From Eucommia ulmoides (Eukaryota > Streptophyta > Magnoliopsida > Garryales > Eucommiaceae), in NCBI GenBank assembly GCA_016647705.1, contig CM028328.1, positions 1,794,501 through 1,858,500 of the forward strand: a stretch of 64,000 nucleotides of DNA. Direction: 5' to 3'. Position 1 is the stretch's first letter; each line of letters starts with the position of its first letter. Below are positions 1-11,579 of the stretch, piece by piece. The position numbers and the translations under genes were made by a program. Under the pieces are notes generated by a model, which saw nothing but the letters and a program-made list of their open reading frames with translations, was not told the origin of the DNA and made no database searches.

Positions 1-3000
1 ACAAGTCCATAGCACTTGTATATGTTTCATTGTCCAATCTCCCACTTTTACCTTCTTTCTTTGCTTTCCCTGATCCCGAGAAGCGGAGTTTTCAATCAAA
101 CATCTCAAGACCTTGTGAAAATAACTTCGGCTAAAGTATAATTATCCATTGAGGCTCTAGAGAATTGGAGAAATATAGCAACAAAACATCACTTACAATT
201 ATTTCAGATGCCAACTCTTTGTCATTTTTCCCAGGGGCCTGCATAAACAAGAAATTTGAGGTCATCTCATAATCAAGGATAGAGCATGTAGTATTAAACA
301 AGTGAAAATTCACCTTAATTCCATTAACATTTGAAGGCAACGGTATACATGCAAATTAAAAACTCCTTCAAAAGGAAATGTTTCCATTGAACAAGGATGT
401 ACACGGTTCAAAATAAGATGCATGCTGAACACATCATGCAAATGTTTAGCACAAGATTTTGGGTAGACTAACTCAGCATAAAAAATACAGTAGGTAAATG
501 AGTAAACACGTGCGCTAAAGCATGATTTCAGAGTAGATTGAATAGTTCCAAGAATAGTCAAAAAAGAATTAGAGAAATTCTCATTAAAATAGATCACCTA
601 GTTTTGTCCCTACTGCGTGAGGATCTCAAAGAGATAGAATGAAAACAAACCTAACATTTGGCAATACTTGCACAAAATGACTGGCTCTCAACATTCGAAT
701 CCACAATCCAAGGTCATAGGGGTGAACCTTTTTCCACTAGACCCCCAGAATTTCCAAGATTACACAAATTCCACATCCACCCGTACAACAATGTCCAAAT
801 TGCTGCAAAATCTTACAGATAATTCCTAATCTTTCCCTAACATTCTTGGATCATTTCGTAAGAATAATAGAATGAGACTTAACGTGCCAACAGACTCACC
901 GGATAGTGTTTTAAGACGTCCAGTTAATGTTTATATCTCATATCACTATATACACCTGGAAAAAGGTACAAGCATACATCCAGAACACCACAATTTCTAT
1001 CAATTCAGAACATAGCACGGTGATAAAAATAACATATAATTTCATTAGCCACAAATAACCACCATAACAATTATAACTGGACAAACTTCTTTCCCTAACA
1101 TTCAGAAGATTAAAGGAATTTTTTAAGTCATATTGTTTGATTGATTTTTTCATTTTTCATTAGATTATTTGTTGTTTTGATTCTTTTCAAAGGTCAGGTA
1201 TCGCCCCCCTCTGAGTTTTGTATCCTTTGGATTTATCAATAAATAAAGCTCTCCTCACACCGCCGAGGTTCCCAAAAAAAAAAAAAGAAAAAAAAAAGAA
1301 CATTACCTTAAGATAATCAAACAAAATTAAGCATTGGACAAGAACATGGCGCCGAAAACTTGGATCTTTTAACTGTCATGGAAGAAAAAACAAAAGAAGT
1401 TAGCTGTCAGCACAAGTGCCATTGCAACTGATATAGAATCTTGTTAGAAATTCTAATTCTTTGCATCATCACGTACCTCTAGACCCATTAGCTTACTGCT
1501 CGTAAGATATTTTATATTGAAGGTTGCCTCCACGTCCTCCAGATTGTTTGCATTGCCCTCTTCATCGCTTAAAGGCTGAGCTTCGAAGGTATCTAAAACC
1601 ACCTATACATCATATACGGTTAGCATCATCACACATTTAAGAGACTACTATGATATAAAGTTTAGACCAAAATATATAAGTAGAGAAAATTAATACCATC
1701 AAGCCGGATACAAACTTATGCCACTTCGTAGGAGCAAGAGTTAAGGAAGAGGGATTAGAAAAATGTTCCTGTTTGCACCCAAACAATGTTAGAAGAGGGA
1801 ACAGAACTACAGCAATCGAAATATATCTCATTTAATCAAGAGAGCACAGATACAAGAAGTTTATTTCTTATGCTAGGAGCTCCCCATATGGTTTTAAAAT
1901 AAATAGATAGACATAGATAAATTGAGAAGACTGATTGACTGACCTGTAAACTCCAAAAGGTTTTGTAGAAGCTGAAATCAACGGAAATGTCTGGAAAAAA
2001 AAAATTAATTCACCCGAACACAAAGAAACAGAACAGAAAGAGTGACTGGCGAGAGTTGAAAGAATGAGTAGCTTAGGTTTACCATCTGGGGCTTCTTTCT
2101 CGTATTTTGTCTCATTTGAGGTGTTGAAAACTCCCTTTATATTTACAGCTGTAAGAAAAGAAAATAAATGAATACACCAATGAAGGATTATCAATATTTA
2201 AGCTACAACATTGATAACGAAGGAGTAACAGATAATACCTGAACGTTCGGACAATGGGAAAAAATGAGCAAGAAACATTATGATTCTTCCACAGAATACC
2301 ACATCATTCGCCTTCATTCCACATTAAAAGATAGTAAGAGTCTAGCATCAAACGTTAACAATTATGCTGATTATAAGTGATAAACTGATTCAACGGACAG
2401 GTGCAATACTATTGAGTTATTGTACCCATTAAAGGAGAAAAAAACTTCAATTATTGGTAAGTGAACTTGAAGGGAAAATCAAAGGAATAATAAAGCAGCA
2501 CGGACAACATGAAAGTGTGTTGGTTTTGCTTCAGCTCAAGACTATGTTTCTCTTGCCGGTGGTGCCTTGGTCTAATCCCCCCCTTCTCTAGAAGTGCTGT
2601 GGTTGATTGGGAAACCCCATGGTTGGTTGATTAATCTTCTACACAATTTGAATTTCAGGGACGGTGAGGAAGATTGTCCATTATAGGGTGACAACAAGGG
2701 TTGTGGACCTTGTGGTTCAGTCAACTCTTGTACTATCAGCAAATTGGTGAGAGAGAGAGACCATGTTTGTGAAGATGCGGATTACCTACATCTAGACAGA
2801 AAGACCTATGAAGCTTCACTGTTCCCTGGAATTGGCTTTGGGTTTTTTTTTTGGGTGACGCCAAATGAAAAGCAGTATCAGAGGAACTTTACATATAAAC
2901 CAGGAAATACAAATCATGTGTGAGTTGATAACTTGTTCTTTCATCATTGTCTTGCTTTTGCTAGTGTCACTAGAGGGACTAGTTCGGGCCTTCACCTCTA

Positions 3001-6000
3001 TTTATTGTCACAAGTTCTTGTCATACGGCCAAGTAGATTATAATTCTGCCATACACTATAATCAGTGCATTGTGAATTACTGAAGACTTGAACCATCTTA
3101 CATCACAAAGAATATTAAGCATTCTTTGGCCCAAGTCCAGTCTCCACACTACTCGACCTTGTATTACCAAAATATGTAAAAATAAAATAGATTTTTTTTA
3201 TTGAAACAAATAAAAAGGAAACAAGCAACACAAACAGAAATTATTGGAACAAATAACAGCCAAAAGGAAACATGCAACACAAACAAAAGTCAAGAGGAAA
3301 AAAACAGCAAAAATTGGGTTTGGGGGGGAAAGAGAGTGTTTCAGGCAAATACCTTTGACAGACGACGAAGCAGTTGATTGCATGTCCTAAGCATCACAAG
3401 CTTTCCTCTTGCAAACAGTTCTGGCTACATATATACGACCATAGTACAGTAACAAAGATGAGCATAGTCAAGTATGAAGAAAATACACATATAAAGGGCT
3501 CAGGTGTGGATACACAGAGTTCCACAGAAAAAGTAGATAAATACATTAAAAAAAAAAAAGGAAAGAAAAAATTGTGTATCAGCTATAACATGGTTGGAAA
3601 AATCAAGCACGGCGCACCTTCCCCAATATGTCTTGTTTACTCTCAATATAGCCAAAGATGTCTTTGCAATTTCTCATTGTTGACATTTCTGTCAAATCTT
3701 CCAATAGCTGAAATATCATACCGCCTTCCACATGCTCATTCTCGCAAAGAAACAGCACAATGTCTATTCCCAAAAAAAAGGGGAAAGGTCATGAAACAAC
3801 TGAGGGCAGGGGAGAGCAAGAGTGCACAACTGACAATGGTGGATGCATCAACCAATAATTTTATAAAATCAACAATCATACAAGTATAATTCAAAAGATA
3901 AAACAAAACATCTTTATGCCAGATCACTGGCGATAAGACGAAACAATAATCCACTATTCTGAATTGAAATTTTTTTCAATGCTATGCCCTATAACTATAA
4001 GCGACATTAAATTATCAATCCTACCCTATTTGTTCTGAAACTTTGCAAACTTATGCTTTTCTAGGAGTTCCAGCGAATCAAATAAGTTTTGTAGAATTTA
4101 CGAGGGCTGCCAACATTTTAAACTGAAGTAAGTTTGTTGAAAGCACCTCTCTCTAAACAATATGTATATATAAGTCAGCTCCTATCACAGATTTACTTTC
4201 CATATTCCCTTTCGCTAGGTAAGATTGTATATAAAAGATGCGATGCTCGTCAAACCATGTCCAGAAAATAGGAAGCCTCCAACTCCTCTAGAACATCGAG
4301 AAGAGAGATACTCCCAAAGGCATAACTACCCTTAGGCCAAAAGAAAGCATAGACAATAAGAACTACTTGGGAAAAGAACTGCAAAGCAAGAATTGTCAAA
4401 GATGTCATTGATAATCTTAGTTGTTAATCACACATCTACTATTCAATGCATGTGCAATCCATATCATTTTTTTCAGATAATTCTACGATATCGATTCTGA
4501 AAGATGCAACATTTTAGAATGGACTCACTAAAATGATATTGCTAGTATATGGACTCACTAAAATGATATTGCTAGTATAAGCAAACACGCACCAAGAAGT
4601 CGCGGAATTTGACCATGTGCAACTTCTTCATCCACAATTGATTGCCCATACTGCATGATTTCCTCGCCTGACTGAACAGAAGCTGACTGCATCAATATAT
4701 AAGCACATCTCAATTATCACACACTTCACTGTGGAACAGTAGAAACAATACAATTGACATTAGACACACTGTTTAAAAGACCAGAAGATTGCATTTGATG
4801 TGAAGCTACCGCAACAGAGATTTCAAAAAGGTAATTTATCTTTGACTCCTACATAGAATTATTTATCATTTGATTTAGTAAACGATACTTATATTGGAGT
4901 ATAAGAAATCTGAAGAAATAAAAAATTGTTATACATATACCATCTAGATTTTGCCCGGCTATGGTTCGCGTTTGTCTAAGGGTGAATATGCTTCATTTTC
5001 CTAATTTTCGAAAAGTGAAAGAAGGTTCTTAATTAGATTTTCTACTTAGAATTTTTTTTATTCTTTTAATTTGTTTGTCTGCCTTCATCCTAACTTATCA
5101 TTTATTGCATTCTGTATAGAGGTCAGATTTAAACCCCCTCTTATTTTTGCATTCTTTTTCTAGTGATCAACAAAGCCTCCCTTCCTCCACCGAAGTTTCA
5201 TTTAAAAAAATGGACCACATTTCATTACTCAAAACATTCCTTGTCGGCATCATAGAAAAATCATAGAGCAGTTATTTGCAGTTTTGCAACAAAAAATAAA
5301 ACAATGACTTCGGTTCAATGCCTGAGCATAACATTAGATTGGCAAACAAATCAAAGAACAAACCACCAACTCCTGTAGTAGTGTCCGTAGAATATTTTCC
5401 AACAGTTGATTCTCATCCTGGACCAGTTTTGTTTGCTTCTGAAAAAATTCAAAAAGAGGTATTAGAATCAAGAAACTTCCAAAGATAGGCATGCATAACT
5501 AACAATATGACAGGTATTTCTGCCTGTTTTTATATGTAAAACATTACGTAGATGGGCGCCTCCATCTTGGGGATTTAAGCAAAAATAAATAACCCAAATC
5601 TATAGACCTATTATGGAATACTCTAATTGCGGATTACTTCTTCAAATAACAAGAGTGGATAAAAAGCAAAACAAACATCGTGCTTAAGGCTTTACTATCA
5701 ATTAATTTGCTATCAATTTATTATTGTATTTCATTTTCGTTCTTACCAAAACTTAGGTGATGGAGACATTAGGTTACGTGATGATGAAGACAACTAATAA
5801 TAAGTGATATGATAATGAAAATTATGATGTTTCAAGAGATTAGATGGATTTGATCATTATAGCCAATGACGATGACGACGAGAATGATCATATTAGACAA
5901 GAAGAAAATGATGATGATGATGACGACTTGGAGTCAAATTAGGATTGCAGAGATGATGATGCCGCCTTGGAGTCAAATGAAGATTTCGGAGATGATGATG

Positions 6001-7303
6001 GTCCAGTTTAAAAAATTGACATATGATATATTCAAACGTATTTGCAGCCGAAAGATGAGCTTTCGATTTCGCATCTTTCATATGCTCTAATGACATGGTG
6101 GTAATTCTTAATAGCAGAAAAAGTCCACTGGCAATTTTATGAAGTTCTTGAAGGATTTTGAGTCGTATTTTGGCTAGATGGTGAATGTGGATAAAAGCCC
6201 ATTTTTTCTTAGCGGACAATTTAGCTCCTTCTCACTGAGACATATTGGTTTCAAGCGAGGAAGCTTTCCGTTTAGTTACCTAGGTTGTCCGGGATATGAA
6301 GGAAGGAAAAAATACGCTATTTTTGAAGATCTGCTAAGGAAGATTAGACAGACCCGCAGAAGGCTGTTGGTTGGCAAGGCACGAGTCACTGTTCAAAAAA
6401 AGGCACGAGGCACTGAGGAGAAAGTGACTGTAGCACATATTTAGGAATCAATTAGGAAAATTGCCTTTAAAATGATCTAAGGGTTTTTGGAACAATTCTG
6501 CTTTCGGTTTCATATGTTCTAAAGTTTTAGGGTTTAGGGCACAAAATTACAGTGCTTCCATTGACAGATGCACTTGAGAATCTATTATGCTCTAATGTCT
6601 ACAAAAATACGGATGTAATGCTGATCATGCACCATGGTTTGTAAGTCTTTCGTTCAGAAGAAATGACATTGGCATCTTCTTCTTCTCAAATTTCTTTTCT
6701 TCTTCATTTACTATTTCAGTTCATAGTATCTCAACACTCCCTTATAATCGCACATAATAAGAACAAAAAATCAATATCAACTATGGTGTTTATGCGGCAA
6801 ATCCCTTATTCTACCTTTAATTTTTAAAAAAATCTCATACGCAATTGCAACTTGTATTTTAGTCCCGCACATTAAAAAAAGTAATAAGACCGCCCAATAC
6901 ACGCGTTGCACTTTCGCAGTTACATGTATCTAACTTATGTGTAAAAGCTATTTATTAGATACATATAACAAATATTACAAAAATACATGTAAGATAGTGG
7001 CCAAGCAAAAATTAATTTAAGGGACTAAATCAAAACTTGTGTTTTAATGGGATTAATAATAGATTACACCCGGTTGAGACTAGTCACCAATTATCCCTGA
7101 GATATATTCACAAAATTAACAACCTGGGGTTTTATGGCTTCTTGCACTGTCTGAAGAGCAAAATCTTCAGGTGGCCCTGATCGCAATATGGCCTCCCTGA
7201 ACAAATCCTGAAGACAATTACATTAAATAGAGCCATCAAATATCCAATCAAAGAAAACAGATAATCTCTTTTCACGTATTACTAAGTATGAAAAGCTTAC
7301 CAT
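1..7303 (-). CDS. HPR1: THO complex subunit 1 (HPR1), 5' part of gene
   Basis: HPR1 is the THO/TREX subunit that couples transcription to nuclear mRNA export. I assembled 13 coding exons on the minus strand with GT-AG sites and continuous phase: 7301-7303, 7124-7207, 5364-5438, 4593-4686, 3618-3763, 3353-3424, 2239-2311, 2083-2148, 1944-1990, 1697-1768, 1477-1602, 1307-1372, 197-238. Together they give 322 codons. The product starts MDLFREAILRSGPPEDF and contains KQTKLVQDENQLLEN, MIFQLLEDLTEMSTM, GVFNTSNETKYEK and APGKNDKELASE. These closely match the remembered N-terminal half of Arabidopsis THO1 (about 600 aa). The start ATG is the last three bases of exon 1. The rest of the gene lies left of the window. 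The acceptor-preceded open stretch at 1-113 does not match HPR1 as I know it, so I treat it as intron. Confidence 0.93.
1191..1298 (+). mobile_element. LINE 3' tail fragment in HPR1 intron 12
   Basis: The segment runs from GGTCAGG through a CCCCCTCTGAGTTTTG-type block and an AATAAA signal to an A-rich tail, like the 3' end of a plant L1-type LINE. A second, diverged copy lies at 5120-5210 in the same orientation and shares the block order. The assignment rests on tail architecture, not on coding sequence. Confidence 0.5.
4520..4579. repeat. Perfect 30-bp tandem duplication in HPR1 intron 4
   Basis: A 30-base unit beginning TGGACTCACTAAAATG occurs twice without a mismatch (4520-4549 and 4550-4579), starting about 100 bases before the exon 4/intron 4 boundary on the genomic left side. 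It looks like a recent local duplication. Confidence 0.9.
5120..5210 (+). mobile_element. LINE 3' tail fragment in HPR1 intron 3
   Basis: This is the second copy of the tail type at 1191-1298: GGTCAGA, a CCCCCTCTTATTTTTGC block, an AACAAAGCCTCCC block, CCACCGAAGTTTC and then an A-run. Two 3'-tail-only copies in one gene fit 5'-truncated LINE insertions. Confidence 0.45.
5845..6012 (+). other. Aspartate-rich duplicated coding-like stretch, origin unknown
   Basis: One plus-strand frame reads as a strongly acidic segment with two related blocks. Each has a run of Asp followed by a Leu-Glu-Ser-Asn motif. An in-frame stop separates the blocks and another ends the second. GAT/GAC triplets dominate. 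It abuts a LINE reverse transcriptase fragment in HPR1 intron 2. I do not recognise a family. It may be the acidic tail of a captured or transposon protein, or simply a GAT microsatellite. Confidence 0.3.
6045..6440 (+). mobile_element. L1-type LINE reverse transcriptase fragment (broken)
   Basis: The translation in changing frames contains ISHLSYA near the position of the YADD catalytic box, then VNVDKSPFFLSG, FKRGSFPFSYLGCP and YEGRKKYAIFEDLLRKI. These are the plant L1 RT block after the active site and its typical SFPF-YLG-P motif. Reading requires at least one frame change just after the SHLSYA codons, and only about 130 codons remain. It sits antisense to HPR1 inside intron 2. Confidence 0.8.
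6793..7105. repeat. R1 repeat family, copy a
   Basis: A roughly 310-bp sequence with TCTCATACGCAATT, a CAATACACGC block, GCACTTTCGCAGTTACAT, and a right end near ACTAGTCACCAATTATCCC. Related copies lie at 27130-27440 and, split by a MITE, at 34860-35830. It is non-coding. The class is unresolved and it may be a MITE. Confidence 0.65.
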
Positions 7304-7830
7304 GTCGAATGTTCAACCAGAGAGCTTCCAAAGTCGATTTCTAGTATGGATTACAGTAGAAAATGCAGAGAATGGAGAATTTGGGGAAACTCTCCGCGTC
7401 CGAGATGAAGACGAGGAGAAATGGGAGTGATGCAGCTTGTAAGGGAGTAGCTTCAGCCGGTTCCGGTTGGCCCAAATTTCATGGAATTGGCTCTAGTGGT
7501 TGAACTTCTCCGATCCTAGAGCTGTGAACAGAGGCCCCGGTTTGTTTAGGGTGCGTTTAGGCCGCGGCGAAAATCGAAGACTGGCGGCGAGAATCAAAGG
7601 CTTTGGCGGCGAAGGAAGAGAAAGAATCGAAAGCGGTAGATGCGACGACGGCGGTAATCGGACGGTAGCGGCAGTAAGGAGGACGGAGACGGAGACGGAG
7701 ACGGAGACGAGCGGCAAGGGCGACGGCGACGCGTGGTGAGCTGGTCGCTGTCGAGAGAGAGAGGGGGGGGAGATAAATTGGAAATTGTCGAGAGAGAGAG
7801 AGAGAGAGGGTGTTTTGGTCATTAACTTTT
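7304..7830 (-). promoter_or_regulatory. Probable HPR1 5' leader and promoter region
   Basis: This is the sequence directly upstream of the HPR1 start. It changes from AT-rich to GC-rich, with a GGAGAC hexamer-like run near 7680-7705 and GAGA tracts near 7755-7808 that read as CT-rich on the gene strand. CT-rich leaders are common in plant genes. I see no convincing TATA box and cannot place the transcription start. Confidence 0.35.
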
Positions 7831-10555
7831 TTTAGGGGGAGATATTGGTAATTTTAATTTAAAAATTAAGAACTTACAAATAATATTTTATTGGAATAAC
7901 TAACCGCCTCTCAATCGCCATAGGCCACCAAACTCCGACCGTCAGATTTCAACCATCACCGATTGCCAGTTGTCAAAACTCTGGTCGTCAATCACCGATT
8001 ATCAAAAAAAAATTTAGTTACATTCAATTAATTTTTTAATAAGTTTTTAAAGAAAAAATTATTATTTGATCCTTATAATATATAATATTGAGAAAATGGT
8101 TCTCCAACTACCTAACTTAAGTTTTCGACCCCTGTAGCATTCTTAAAGTTTAGTCGTTGATATATACCCCCTAGTTATATTGTATTTACAATCCATGTCA
8201 TTTTGCAACAGAGCAACCGTGGTCCCTTTCGAATTGTGACAGTTCTTTTTTTCAAAAAACACCAAATCACTAAAATTATCTCACACGATTCACAATTGAT
8301 AAAAAAAAAATTAAAAAATACATTAAATTAATCTGTGAAAAATCTTCTTTCTGATGATATGAATTTCGATTTTTGGGGGTGAGTTTTTACTAGTTTGGGA
8401 ACAATTAATATGAACATTCATACCAATTCCAGACCTGAAATTTTTTAGATCTGGAAATGGAGAAACAAAAATTTCATGAACATTCATAAATCTTGAATTT
8501 GAACACAAAAATAATCAATAAAAACTTTAGATACACACGTTCACTGCCTGAACATTCACATAGAAAATGCATTTCATATGAATATTCATAGACTAAAAAC
8601 AAAATCAACAAAAAAAAATCATGTGAATAACAAAAACTCCACATAAATCAACAAAAATTTACATAAACATTCATAGATCTTGAATGTGAACACAAAAATA
8701 ATCAACAAAAAATTTCAGATAACACATTCACTATGATCAGAACACTCACATATAACAAAATCACTCACACAAATCACAAAACTGAAAACATTCACATAAT
8801 CTATAAATTTTCAGATTTGAAAAATCTCACCATCGTTTATTCGTCCGTTTATCGTCACCACCTTGTCCGTTCTCTGGCGGATCTGAGGAACTGGAGCACG
8901 GCAACGATGGGGGAGGCTTGCGAGCATGTGTTGAAAAAGATGGAGAGAGAGAGACAGGTTGAGGACGACTGTCCACCATTGACGCCAGCATCAATCGACC
9001 ACCGTCATCAATCGAGAGAAGGCCTGTGGGCGACCGTCCGCCATCGTCAATCGACCACCGCCGTTTGCCCACTGCAAATCGTCCATCGCGAGGTTGTCAT
9101 TCACCCCACAGACCGAGAGCATGGTATTAGTTTTTGCGAGAATGATTGTGACGACGAGAAAATGGGGAAAGGAATGTACTATTAGGGTTAGATTAATTAT
9201 TTTTATACAGGGGTATAAATGTCTACTCATACCTATTTTCGATTGCCAGTTTTTTTTTCTAACAATGTTCTTGAAAAAGGTTTAAAAAATAACCTTTTTA
9301 AAAAAAGATTAATTGAAGAGAGCAAAAGCCGAATAAAGGCTAAATAATAAAAAACCGTTTTTTTAATATATTTTTTAGTTACGTTTGACTACTGTTTCAG
9401 CTGTCAAACGACGAAAAATAACAAAAATAAAACTATAAAATACATTAAAAATATGTTTTAAAAAAATAAAATGTAACTAAAAATAAAGTTAAAATATTTA
9501 ACTAAAAAATACATTAAAAATAGTAAAAAATATATTAAAAATATTTACATGTAACTTTAAAAAAAATCGGCGGTCGGTGGCTAAATTTCGATGGCCGGAA
9601 GGTTGAGTTCCAACAGTGGATAGCAGTGGGGCGGCGGTGGAATTTTAATATTCTGAATTTTAAAAGTCCATCATTTATAAATTATTTATTTAAATTACTT
9701 TTTGAAATAAAATTATTAATGTAATTTTATAATTATATTATTCGGATATACAAATATCTTTTTTTTCTTATACCCACGAGCGTCCCTCTACTCATACAGG
9801 ATGAAAGACTAGCTCGTTCGAGGTGCGTTATTGCCCCTCTATAGTTAATATAAATGAGGCACTTAGCAACCTAAAGAGCTTAATTGAGTGGCAATTTGTA
9901 AATAGTTTTCCAATTTTGTCATTTTTCTAAAAATATTATATTCTTTATTCAAAATTACAAATAAATCCTTAAAAATTTAGGCATATTTATATTTTCTCCC
10001 ATAATTTTCAGTATTTGCATGTTACTCTAATTTTTATTTTATTTTTTTGTTTCTTAAAATTTTCGTATTAATCCAAAATATATTATTTTTAATAAAATCT
10101 AATATTGCAAATTACATGTTCAAAATAAATTTTCAGTAATATATTGAATAATGGAAACTAAATATAAAAATATAATAAAATACCAAAAAATAAGAAATCT
10201 AATATAAAAAATCAGCGGTGATAAATTGAATATAGTAAAGAAAACCCAAAAAACGAAATTTGTATTATTGTTATTTTTTGTGCATATTTATATAATATTT
10301 CATGCGGAATTAAAAAAGATTAAATTAATGCAGTATTTATGATGGGCACGTACAAGTCACGTAACTCATCCTAGTTTAAACAAGAGAATGTCTAAATTAT
10401 CGAAATTATAAAATCCATCAACACCACGCCCGTGTCCCCCACGTCTCCCTCCCTTGCCAAACAACAAAACCATCCCCCTCTCTTTCTATCTCTATCTTCT
10501 TTAATTTTAAAACACCACCACTAGTCCCGTGTCTTTTATAAACCCATCATTCAAA
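7831..10555. other. Gene-free AT-rich spacer
   Basis: No supported gene. A GC-richer island at about 8840-9130 gives open frames on both strands, but none resembles a known protein. The flanks contain A/T homopolymers and repeated ACATTCATA-type words (8400-8800). Parts may be an old non-autonomous transposon. Confidence 0.5.
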
Positions 10556-10870
10556 GGTCCCGTTTGGTTATTGTTTTTGTTCCCGCTCTTAAATTTTGGA
10601 GATTAATGTACAGAAACACATTTATGTTTCCTAGATTTTGGAAGTAATTTTGGCTAGAAATCTGAAAAAAAATAAAATAAATTATTCACTCCCACAAAAC
10701 TATTTCCACCGTCACCGTATCAGCCACCACTATCCGCCGACCAGAACTATCCCGCCGACCACCATACATTTAAAATAGAAAAAAAAAAGACCGAATGTTG
10801 CAACCAAACATGTTACTTGTTTCTATTCTAATAAAATAAAAGAAACGATTTAAGGGTCGAAGCCAAATAT
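10556..10870. mobile_element. Harbinger/Tourist-like MITE remnant
   Basis: It begins GGTCCCGTTTGGTTATTG and resembles the element at 38033-38450 (shared CAGAAACACATTT word and a short GC-rich centre). The right terminus is unclear. Confidence 0.4.
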
Positions 10871-10971
10871 ATTTTTATTTTCAAAATACGTAAGGCACAG
10901 GCAAGACACAAGTGTGGCATCTCAACGTGGGTGAGGCGAGTAATATTGCATGAGTCGCTTATAGGGATGTC

Positions 10972-11415
10972 AATGGTTCGGTTTCGGTCCAATTTCATAT
11001 AAAACCAAAATCAAAATCGTTAGAAATATATAATATACTAAACCAAAACCATAACCAAAACCGTCGATTTTTTTATGCGGTTTTAAAATTGAATCATTTA
11101 AATTTATGATTTTTCAATTTTATAAAAATTCAAAATTACGAAACCGCGGATGTTATTTTTTACATATAAACAAAAACATAACTAACATATAAAACATAAA
11201 TTCCAAAAAATAAAATAAAATCACAAAATTATTAATTATTACATTAAACATTTATGACCATAAGTAAAATACAACGATAATTCAAATAAACAATTATAAC
11301 CATAATTATTACAAAATATATATATATAAATGATTAAATCATAAATATATAAAAATAAATAAAAATATATCTAAAATATAAAAATATATTTAAAATATCA
11401 GTACGCTAAATCTCG
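10972..11415. mobile_element. hAT-type MITE, left end only
   Basis: It starts TAGGGATGTCAATGGTTCGG, the same terminus as the bounded hAT element at 27445-28071, followed by CCAAAACC-rich sequence. No matching right end or target duplication was found, so it looks truncated and the right limit given is nominal. Confidence 0.45.
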
Positions 11416-11541
11416 AAGCGTGAATCACATGGCCGGACTTATTAGTTGACGAGCAATGAAGCTGAGGCGGCCTTGTCATCGCTTATACGACATTCCGACA
11501 TTATTGAAAATTAAATTCTCATTTAATATTAAAAAAATACG

Positions 11542-11544
<3 letters not shown>

Positions 11545-11576
<32 letters not shown>
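11545..11576. repeat. (AT)n microsatellite
   Basis: About 16 alternating TA units in AT-rich spacer. Confidence 0.9.

Positions 11577-11579
<3 letters not shown>

Noticed and set aside
1-113. Acceptor-preceded open stretch on the minus strand as HPR1 exon 14
   Set aside because: Its translation does not match the HPR1 segment expected after APGKNDKELASE. It is probably intron, with the next exon outside the window.
3374-3889. 171-codon plus-strand frame across HPR1 exons 5-6
   Set aside because: It overlaps real minus-strand exons and an intron. Its translation shows no domain.
7493-7822. 109-codon minus-strand frame upstream of HPR1
   Set aside because: It is made of CT/GAGA and GGAGAC simple repeats in the probable leader. 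It is not in frame with a supported HPR1 start.
8733-9185. 150-codon plus-strand open frame
   Set aside because: AT-rich first half and GC-rich low-complexity second half, no similarity to any family I know, and no sign of splicing or a leader.
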